64,000 bases of DNA from contig OZ029921.1 of the NCBI GenBank assembly GCA_964023275.1, forward strand, positions 1,558,501 through 1,622,500, given 5' to 3'. Source of the stretch: Norana najaformis. Lineage: Eukaryota; Annelida; Clitellata; Crassiclitellata; Hormogastridae. Below are positions 9,701-21,300 of the stretch, in pieces. The translations under genes and the position numbers were made by a program. The notes beneath the pieces are model-generated. The model saw only the letters and a program-made list of their open reading frames with translations, was not told where the DNA came from and made no database searches. The first letter of the stretch is position 1, and each line of letters opens with the position of its first letter.

Positions 9701-12085
9701 GTAGTTCTCAAAGCATGGTTTGCAGACCACCTGTGATCCGCGAGCGTGAAGCAGAGGGTCGGCGAATGCAAGCTGCCCAAGATTCCCGCAAAGTCCTTCC
9801 CTTCCCTGTATACAACACAATACCGTGTTTCCCCAGTTTAGTAAATATACTCTATCCCGTTTTCTGCTAATACAGTATCTGTTCTACAGTTTTGGTGATG
9901 CTGTTAAACATTATAACGACTATCACTGCACTTTTATTCATTAGATGCCAGTAGCAGTAATGGAAATCTTAGTTTGTTCGTTAGAGGGCGGAGTGTATAC
10001 CCTTACAGTGATTTAGAGTTTGTTTTGATTGTGGTGATGAGACAGTCCGAATTTTTCATTTTGACTATCTTAAAGAAAATAATTAAACTTTGTTTGTTTA
10101 TTCGCTGATTAACTTTATCAGATATCATTGTTCATGTCATAGTAAAAAACTTTGCCTTGATGATCATATTTCTTCATTTCTACTATAAATCGTTGGGCTG
10201 TCGGGCATCAGGGTTCGCCATAAGTTTGACCCTGGTAAAGTGGTCCCCAGGGCAAAGAACTTTGAGAACCACTGGTAGAGTCCAACTAAAACGACATCGC
10301 TTCAATTTACATAACGACAGAGACCAAGCCAAAGTAAGATTGCGAATAAATGCCTACATTTCTTTCGCATCGTATATAGGTCAGTAGGTCACCGTGTCGC
10401 ATGAATGGTAGGACAACCAATGGCATTCCGTCGTCGTCCTGTGCAATTCCGATCAGCCGAAGGATGTGGGCATGATCGAAATCTCTCATGCGTAACGCTT
10501 CCTCGTAGAATTTTCGTGCCTCTAAGTAGTTTGTCGCCAAGTTGTCTGGAAATGGCATAATGAAAATACAATAAAGAAAATGTGTACGAACGATGAGGTT
10601 AAGTGAAACTGAAACCTATATGAACCCATTATTAGAAAAAGTGAAACTGAAACTAATATGCGCCCATTTGAAAAAGTGAAACTGAAACTAATATGTGTCC
10701 ATTGTACGAGAAACTTAAACTTAAACTTAAACTAAACAGAACCTTGGGTACTTTTTAGAGTTTTCACAGCAACTTCTACTTCTGATTTCTCATCCGCTGA
10801 CTTCAGAATGCCCCGGTAAACGCAGCCAAAATGACCTGAAAATATCGTAAACTTAAATTACGAAAACTTTTGCTTCACATGGTTTCTGAAAAAACTGGTG
10901 ATGGTGTCTATTTGAATTGTAACTGAAGCTTCGATTCCTCCCCCAGGAATCCCCCAAATATTTCTCAAAGAGGCCTGCTTGGTAGCTACCCAAAAGCATA
11001 TATTTATATGTATGTATGTACGTAATTGAATCACGATTAAGCGAGAGAGAAATATCACGAAACACTATTAACTATTATCAATCACATATTTATATCATGC
11101 TACTTTATAAATTATCTGAAAAGCGACGGTAGCTAGAAATGCTACATCTTCAACTTTTTTGTGTGAAATGAGGAGAAAGAGAAGGGTATCACAAAACCAG
11201 TGATAGTGAATACCACAGACACCCGTGAATAAAATAAGGTGATTCCCGCGGCTTAGCTTTCAGTTGGTGCTGTAGAAATCTTGAGGCGAAGAAGCACGAA
11301 AACGACGTGTCTTTCTTTTGTATAATGAGACAAATAACTACCCAAAGGAAGCTGATCTTAAGACATAATCAAGATTAAAAGATAGAATCACGATTAAATG
11401 ATCAAATCATAATAGCCAGCTGACCTTGGCCGATGATATCCTGCAGAATGATGCGTTCTTTGGCTATGAGAATGTCAAGGTCACTGATGAACAACCAGTC
11501 ATTGGTTCCGAGGCTCTCCTCCGTTGTAAGGCTGCCGGAATTCAGGCGACGATTTCGACCGTCTTGGAATAGGTAAGCTAATCAAAATCAAAAGAAATGA
11601 CTATTCGAACCAGGTAAACTACTCGAAACAGGTAACGCGAACTATTCTAATCAGGTATATGACGGAAATTTTTAAAGACCGTATTGATAAAAAAATATGA
11701 AATTACAAAAAATGAAGCTGCAAGCACATACTGCTGCTGTGGAAAGAAATTTAAAATATACAAAACAGAAAAAATATATAATCACCCAGGATTTGGCCAT
11801 GCCCTCTAATTTTGCTTAGCAACGACATCAACTGATGCCTTGATCGTTGCTATATTTGCACCACAGAAGTTCTGCGAATATTACTGTTCCTTTTACCAGA
11901 GGTAGAAATGATCAATTAAGAATGAAAAAATTACTTTTGAAGTTATTACTATTGTTGTTGTTGTTATTGTTGCTGTTGCTATTATTATTATTATTATTTA
12001 CCAGAGGTACTTATGATCCTCAGGATTTCAGAAATTAGAGATTGCATTATTATTATTACTATTACTACTACTACTACTACTACTT

Positions 12086-12131
<46 letters not shown>

Positions 12132-15100
12132 CACTACCACTACTAGGCTACTACTATTATTATTATTTTTAATATTATTATTACTACTACTACTATTATT
12201 ATATTATTAACAACGTACAGTTTTGCAGATCTTCGAATCGAACATCATTTGGCATGACATTCATTTCGAAGTGATTGAGAGCATGATGAGGATAAGTGGC
12301 ACTGAAGTCCAAGGCGCACTTTTTACGCCACAGTTTATGAAGCCAATAGAAGAGCAGAATGATGATCACAAGGGCCGTCGAGCCCATTATAGGTGCGGCG
12401 GTCAGCATGAGAAATGATTCCTTGTGACGTTCTGTGAACTGGAGGAACCCAACACGAAAAACAAGTCTCCCAATGAACACCTGAAACAATGCGAAACGAC
12501 ACAGTAGCACCTAAGACAATGCAAAATTACACTAAAATGTAATATTACACTACGATACTTCCGCAACGTAACAAGGTAGCCCCATCGTGGTCGGCCACTT
12601 GCTTTGGATATGAACTTCTTGCCCTTTCTCTGCCTCTGGGTCGCAGTCACTTGAAGACGATTCTATTTGATTGTGGTCTAGTGTTGTCAGATCGGGATAC
12701 ATCTGAGAAGCTTTCTTAAATAAGTGCTATATAAATCTGCACTTCGAATTACGATACAGCGCCACATAATACTATAACATACAATACAGTGCAATACAAT
12801 ACAATTCCGTGTGTGACCTCCCTGCCTATTCATTTTGTTTTGACCGAGCGCATGTGAATAAGGTGATTCCCGCGACTTAGCTTTCGTTGGGCGCCGTATA
12901 AATCTCGAGTTTACGATTACGATTACGAATAAAATACAATCGAGCAAACTGCGATACAACAGAAAACCACGTAATTAATTAAAATTGCACTGAAACTTGA
13001 GCGGTAGATGGAAGCACTTTGCGGTTTTAACCAGAAACCGCAAAATGGGGGCACCATACGTGCGGTGGATTTACAAAGATGACATCACATTACTTGACGT
13101 CACGGAATGTTTATACAGCGCCTTTTGAAGCCATCCCTCTGATTACCTTGACCTCCTTGACGGAATCCATCCCGAAGAGAATATCAGACTTGTCTGGTCG
13201 GCATAACAACAGCGTCGACGTGAGCTGGGTGACGTCACACCTTGAGTCGCCAATGGAGACGCGGTAGTCCACAGAGGTCGCTGCCAGGTCAAGAAACTGA
13301 CCCTGTAAGGGCAAAGTACAAATAACACTAAAGTAAAGTAAAGTTGAATAAGCAAATTAAGGTAAGACATGGAACGTAAGAAACGGTAAAGTTAATGCAA
13401 GGCATAAAAAGCTTAGTTAAATACTTTTGCTTTAACATTCGAAAAACCTAAGCTATTCCTTTAGGGTTGCACATCTGATATCAGCTGTAATCTAAAGACT
13501 TCTATAGCGCCTTTATCATAATGCACAAGGCATCATTCGGTGGTCGCTTCAAGTAAAACCGTAGTCAAGAATAGCAATTCGTTAGAGAAGTTTGATCCAA
13601 ATCAACTAGGTCAGGAAAACCAAAAATGGGTTAGGGCAAATAAGCAAATATGCAAATTGAAACAGATGAGTCTTCAGTTTAGACCTGAATGACATTAAGG
13701 AAGTCAATGCTCACAAAACTTCAAAGCTCAAACATGAAGGTTAAAGACATTAAGTTCATCACCTCATCTGTATTTCACCTGTATTTCATCTGGCCTTTGT
13801 TTCACCTCACCTGGATTTCCAGATAGTTCTCATCCAGGTGAAAGACTCGAACTCTATCGACTCCCGTGAACTTGGTGACCTCTGGGTCGACCTCGTAGGT
13901 GAAATCGCTGAGGTTTGTACTGACGTTAAGAACATCTTTGACTCCATCCATCTCAAAATCCAGACGTCCTCGAAGTGATGCATCGGGTGACGGTGACTCA
14001 GAGGTGGCGCCACCAGACAGGTCAGGTGATGGACAGATCATCGTTTTACCATTGGAATGTGACTCACAGTTCTGGAGGTGACAAAATTTGTTTTTTGTTA
14101 TTATTTTTAATTTTTTAATTTACTTTTTTATTATTAATTTAATAAAATTAATAATAATAAATATTAATAATAATAATATTATTAGTGTTATTATTATTAG
14201 TGTTATTTTTATCGTCTGCGTCTACACTGATACAGATAACAAATAAAATATTATTAGTGTTAGTAAAACTGTTACTACTGATTTGTTTCCACATAAATAG
14301 AAATCTGGACAGATAACTTCAAAAGTTTTGAACGGGCGTTAGTATACAAATATTTAAGAAAGTTTTTTTCATTTTGTTTTTTAATTTTAATAAATATAAC
14401 AACAATACAACATCCAGTGTTAGTCTCGATCATCATTTGTGGGGCACGGTAGCGCTCGGCTTGTAACGCGGAGATTACGGGTTCGAGCCTCTTCCGCTGA
14501 AACGGTTACTGCTACTGTTGCCTTGAGCAAGTCCACTCACAATTGCTCAGCGCCATCGATTGATGCTTAGTCATTAGATGGTGGCGCTTAATAAATGCAG
14601 AAATAATAATTACTTATTGGTAGACGTCTAAACCAACCTCAAAGAACAAAAGTCCTTTGGAAGATCGAACAATGATCCGAGGTTCTTGGATAATGTGCAG
14701 ACTCGATCCTTTGATGGTGATTGGCATGCCACCACTAGAAATCAACAAGTAAGCAATCGTTTCACAAACAACAGAAACAGGTTTCGGTAACTAAACATTT
14801 CAATAGAGAAACAGTTTCATTCCGTCATTGTCTGCCTGTCTTTTACAAGATGCAGTCAAAACTAAATGCACTGACCTGGTTAGCTACAATGGTTAAAGTG
14901 TATGTCCTTGTGCCTGCAAGCTTTGTATCAACAACATCAAGATCCACATAAAGATATGACAAACCTGAGAATATGTTTGTGAGGGAAGAGATAAAAAGGA
15001 TGGAGGGCTCAGTTGGTGCCAAGTGGCATGGCCTTCCAAGTATTTATCCAGCTTGTTGTTGCTTAACCTCCCAGTGCAAGCATTATTTCAACAACATCAA

Positions 15101-18100
15101 GTGGCCACCTAAAGATACGACAAACCTGAGAATACTTTGTGAGGAAAGAGATAGAAAGCATGGAGTGGGTGCCAAAAGGCATGGCCATTCGAGCATTAAC
15201 CCAGCTTGATGTTGCTTAACCTCCCTGTGCAAGCACTGTTTCGACAACTTCAAGAGCCGCATAAAGATGCAACAAACCTGAGGATGCTTTTGTGAGGAAA
15301 GAGGTCGGAGACTGTGGGGTCCTCGTGGTAGATGAAGACCTTGCTGGAGAGGCTGAGCATCTCGCTATCGATGCTGATGTTGACAGTACCACGCGTCGCA
15401 TGATCGATGCCCGAAAGGCGATCAGGAAGATGATGCGAGTTGGGATCGAACGCCGACGTCCGACAGATAATCTCTGCAGCAGCAACTCTGAAATACATTC
15501 ACCTTGTAATCTGATCTTAAATGTGAATGTAAACGTTTTTATATAGCGACCATATGGCGTCAACCCTTTTCATTTTTCAATGAATTTATCGGGTGAGATC
15601 CTTCACCAACGATGGTTTCTAGGATTAGTAGTAGTTTCCAGTGTCTAGCGACAAATTATGTTTTCTAAGCCTTCTACTTGCAAGAGGCTTTCTCTACCTA
15701 CAAGTATAGTTTTTTTTCTATAGCGACCGTATGGCCTTGACCCTGCTCATTTTTCAATTAATTAATCGGGTGAGATCCTTAACCACCTACTGCCCGTTTG
15801 AATGGGCGCCACGACATTTAAGGTCCCTGTGTACGGACCGTGCTAGCCCGAGATTAAATCTATGAAATAAGTCATGATCAGCAAGCGAACAGGCATCCTC
15901 TCGCGCACAGTCTTATGTAATGGGATGTGAAATTACGCGATGAAAATGTTAGGCAATGAATTGTAATTTGTTACAGAGTAGTGTAATCCAATGTGTAATG
16001 TAATATATGCAATATGAATCTACTGCTACTGTTATATTGTTAAATATTTAATTACAGGTGTATTTCGAAGCCTCTCACCGTTTGATGTTACACGGATGAT
16101 GAGCGACTAGGACGCTCTGCGTGGAACCAGTGTCGAGGTCACTGCCGCGAACTGTCAGCAAGGTTCCACCAGACATTGGACCAACAACCGGTGAGAAGGA
16201 TGTGACAACAGGAATCTAAGACAATAGCAACAGACAATGGGACGTCAGTGCTGCTATTCGGTGTTACACGGTGGGCCACGGTAGCTGAGAGGTTGACCAC
16301 TTGCTTTGTAATGGGAATGTAGAATTGGCGCTACATAAATATTCAGCTATGGTAAGACAAGGTAAAGTAAGCTTAAAGTAAAAATATGCAGACTGAAGTA
16401 GGACATAGGAGGTAACATAAGTAAAGGTAAAATAGGTAAGGTCACATGGGATATCTGAGGTCAGAGAAAGTTTCAATATACTAGTTAAGGTAAGACGTGG
16501 AGGGTAAGGTAAAGTTTAATAAGCAAGATAAGGTAAGGGAAGGTAAAGTGTGGTCTTGTCTTCAACTTTTGGAATCTATTCATCTTTTGGAATCAATAGA
16601 GTTTCAATCAACCGTTCTTGAGCCGAGGATCGGCTGCACCGCGCACAATTTTGTGCCATCTGCTTCTGTCCTCCATCTCCTGTAATAATGAGTCCTAAGA
16701 CAAGGTAAAGTAGGGTAAGGTAAGATTAAATAAAGACAAGGTAAAGTAGGGTAAGGTAAGATTAAGTAAAGACCAGGTAAAGTAGGGTAAGGTAAGATTA
16801 AGTAAAACATTAATAAGGTAAAGTAAGATAAGGTAAGCTTAAGTTAAGCAATGTAAGGAGGTGAAAGTCAGATATGATATTGTTAAGTCAGGCCTTTATC
16901 GAGTCCTGAGGACCACGGGTGATCCTGAGCTCTAAAATAAGTTATATTATTATATTATTATAATAATATTATGTTATAATATTGATAGGAAAATCAAAAC
17001 ACTATTGTTTGGAATGATGGATGGGAGTAACAGAAGAGGACGACCGCACAGGGAATGGGCGGACGACATAACTGAATAGTGTGGAACAACGCTTCAAGAG
17101 CTGAGCCACGCCACACTGAACAGACAACAGTGGAAGAACATGGTGAAAATGGCATAGGACACCTACGGGCGCTGAGCCCACGGTGCATGATGATGATGAT
17201 GATGATAATATTATAATGTGTAATGACCATAGAAATGGAATCTAACCAGAGGGTTGAATTAGGGTATTTCACCTTCAGAGAGCAAAGGTCAAAAGGGTCA
17301 GGTACCTTGTACGCATAGGTAAGTCCACCAGACGAAGAGGAGCCGAATATTTCGAACGGGGCCGCTGACCTCGTAGGGTCATTGACCGTGACCTTGACGT
17401 CCTTCTCAAGTGGCCTTCGCAGCAGCGAGGGTCCCGTCTGGCAGACGATGCTATGAAACCATTCATCCACTCGCAATTTATCTAGCGCAATTCAAAATAA
17501 TGTAATGGTAAAGTGAGTGTAATCGAACAGCATGCTGTAATCAACCAGTGTAGCGTAATCGAATGACTCAGCATAATAACTGAACAATGTAGTGTAATCA
17601 GTCAGAGAAGCATGGTCATGTAAAGTAAGGTAATACGTTATGTAAGATAACAGTGCTATCGATTAATGTAGCATAATCAAGTGATGTAATGTACATGTAA
17701 ATGAGATATATAAAGCACTCTAATCTAATCCCATGCCTTCTTTTCTTTAGGCCCTTGAGTCGGCAATGGACGAATTCCAAGATCCTGGACATGGGGTCAG
17801 TGCATCGCAGGAACTTGCCATTTACTTCCCAGCCTACACTGGTACCAACTTCGACTGCTTCGTGACAGAGGCACGGTGTGTGCAAACAACTTGCCCAGGG
17901 TCGTTACACGGAGTTGAACCCGCAGCTGCATGATCATTAACCAAAGGAGTTACCGACAGACCACCGTGCTGTGAGAAGGTACATAATGCTAAATTCATTT
18001 CTCAAAATACTGGCAAACATTATTGTCGAAAACTGTATCTAATGCGAAATCTGTTTCCCTACGAGGTGAAATTTCGGAATTCGACTGCACAGCTTGTTCC

Positions 18101-18367
18101 GGCGACGATGATGGTGACTGTACTGGCGCCATCTGGAAGCCGTGTTCCGTTGCCGAAGTTCTGGCCGCGTATGGTCAGTCGTGTTCCTCCTCGGACAGGA
18201 CCACTGCGCGGATGGAACTGGAAAACAATGAGGAACTCCGATCAAGACTCCAAGCGTGGATTTTGGGACTTCAAAGGATGATGATGATGGTGGTGATGAT
18301 GATGATGACGATGAGTATAATGATGATGGTGATGGTGATGATTATGGTGATGGTGATGATCATGAGA

Positions 18368-18399
<32 letters not shown>

Positions 18400-21300
18400 G
18401 ACGATGAGTATAATGACGATGATGATGGCACTGTTGCTGCTACTTCTGTTCTGTCACTTTGGAACTGACCATCACCCAAACAGCCCATTCAAACGGGCAG
18501 AGGTGGTGAAGGATCTCACCCGATAAATTCATTGATAAATGACCAGGGTCGGGGCCATGTGGTCGCTATGTAGTAAAACATTTACATTTACTTTAAGATT
18601 TTGATGCATACTGTTTCGATAATAGGAGGGCACTTTGTGTTGGACCAGGAAGAGATTGAGACGAGGCATTTGCTCCGGGTGGAACATTGGTCATCGCACC
18701 ATCCGCAGCCCAGTGGATCCCGGGTTGTGATGCACGAAGCGCAATCCGTGTAGATGCTGCAGGACTCAACTGGAACCATAGATACCTAAGCAAACCAACG
18801 CAGGTACCTTAATTACTTTAAATGACCCATAGATACCTGAATTATCACAGGTGAACCATAGATATCTGAATTAGCATAAATGAATCATAGATACCTTATC
18901 TTAAGTTAACCAGAGATATATGAATTATCATAAATGAACCATAGTTACCTTATCTTTAGTGAACCATAGATATATGAATTATCATAAATGAACCATAGAT
19001 ATCCAATTTATCATAAATGAACCATAGTTATCCAGATCATCTGAATAACAAAGGAAATCACAACTTCAACCACAAATATATCTGAACTACGAAACACAGC
19101 CATGATATGTGAACAACTTGAAAACAGCCATTGTTTATACACACGTGATCAAATCATTGCAAAATGTGCAGGGTCGAGGCCATACGGTCTCTATATAAAA
19201 CCTTGTACATTTACATTTACCAAAACTCTAAATAAAACTGTCTTTGGGAGCCATAATGACGAACCGTGTTTTAAAGAGGTTGTGTTGTAACAAGTTTAGT
19301 TTCTGTAGGTGAATTAACTTTGAGATCCGTGTCCCCAGCTGTGTTGTAACAGAATCCGCGTTATAATAAAGCATTTTGTAACGAGTCTCCTGTGTATCAT
19401 ACTTAACTACTCGAAAACAACCATTGATACACGAATAGCAATCGTTATCGTAAACCCTAAATTTCTAAAAGTGCTACAGTGTACCTAAAATCTAAGCGCA
19501 GGGCACCAGCTCATTCACGAGCGCTGCGTCAAGTCAGTGGGGTTGTCCAACGATCCCATGTCAAGGACCAAGTCCGGTTGCCAGAAGACCAGATAGAGAA
19601 TGGGGATGGGAGCTGTTAGGGTGGGTTGTGTTTAAGCTCAGAGAAATGGGAGATCCTAAAGATTTCATCCAAACACTGGAACTTCAGATTTAAAAAACTG
19701 ATAAATTGGTTTTCTCCAACACCAAAGACCCGATTATTTGCGGTTTCAGAGAGGCGTTCCGCCCACCGATTCGTCTTCGAAGAACAAACAGAGAAGAGAA
19801 AAACAAACACGTATATTTTTGTCGGGATGTCCTCGGGGTCAAAGGTCAGAAGACAGGCGGCAGCCGACTCGACAGAAGCCGTGAAACCGGAGCCGTGTTT
19901 GGAATTTCATTAAGGGTACGATCTTGTCTTTCAAAGGGCGCCTACGGAGGGGGTATAGGAAACAACCCTTCGTCTTAATTACACGTTAGCGGCAATTACG
20001 CCCACTAGGACGGGGTAGACTGAGGGGTCTACAACGTAGAGGGGGGAAGTGGGCAAGCACAGACCCCGCAGACAGAAACGCCTCCCGTCTCCACTTTGTC
20101 TCCCTCTTTGCTTCCTTTCTCCCTGCATTCGCTCCTTCCTTCCTTTCTGTCTTCATTGCTCCCTCCCTCCTTTTCCCCTTCCCTTCTCCCTCTCTTCCAC
20201 ACTCCCATACCCTACCATCTTCATCCTCTTCTAACTCCTGTTTCATCCACTTGATATCAGTCTTCTGTGTCGTCCACTGGGTCTCTTCCTTTCCTCTCTC
20301 CTTCAATCCTCCTTCCTCCACCTGATTCTCTTCTTCCTTGTCTCTCTTTCTGTCTCTGTTTGTCTCTGTCTGTCTGTTTCTCTGTCTCTCTCGGTCTCTG
20401 TTTCTCTGTCTCTCTCTGTGCATCTCTTCAACCCCTCGTGGCACACTCCCTGACATATCTTTCCAATTCTCATCCTCTCATTCTCCTCCGAGGCTCTCCC
20501 CATTCACACTCTCTTCCTCCTCCTCCTCTCACCCTGCTTCTGTTTATTCTCTTCCTCACCCTCCTCTTCCTACTCCATCTCCCCCTTCCTCCTGCTACAT
20601 CGCCTTCCCAGATCCTCCTCATCTTTTTCCTCTTCTTATTCTCTTCCTCCTCTTCCTACTTCTCTCTCCTCCTAATACATCTCCCTGTTCCTCCTCTTTC
20701 TACCCCTACTCTTCCTTTTCCTCTTCCCCAATCCTTCCTTCATCTTCCCCATCATACTCCTCCCCAATCCCTCTCTCCTCTTTTCCATTTTCCTGCTCCC
20801 CAATACCTCCCTACTCCTTCTTCTCTGTCGCCATCGTCTTTGTCCTCCCCAATCCCTCCCCATCCTTAAAATCCTCCTCTCCCTCCTCACCATCCTTCTC
20901 CCCAATCCCTCTATCCTCTTGCTTCTTCCCATCCTCCTCCTTCCCATCCTCCTCCTCTTCCCCAATCCCTCTCGCTCTCCTCCTCCTCCTCCTCCGCATC
21001 CTCCTCTTCCTTCCCCTCGTGGACAGCTCTCCAGCTGCAGCGGACGGTAGCAAATGACTTAGAGCGGCGTTTACCGTTGCCGAAAATCAAGACCATCCGT
21101 CGATAAATCACCGACGCCTGACTCCGTACCCACAACAAACAACAACCACCATCTCCAGGTGGATGAGGAGCCCGATGCGAAAGCATGAAAGAACAAAAGG
21201 AGGGAGGGGCGGAGGGAGGGAGGGGAATGCCGAGAGGGAGGGAGGGATAGAAGGAGAAGAGCCGTCGTGCGCTGACAGACTGACATCTCTGGTGTCTCGG

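Noticed and set aside
20267..21057. Long Ser/Pro/Leu frames in the pyrimidine tract
   Set aside because: Low-complexity translation of CT-rich DNA. The same applies to 24957-25451, 26146-26547, 27128-27500, 33052-33262 and 51497-51935.
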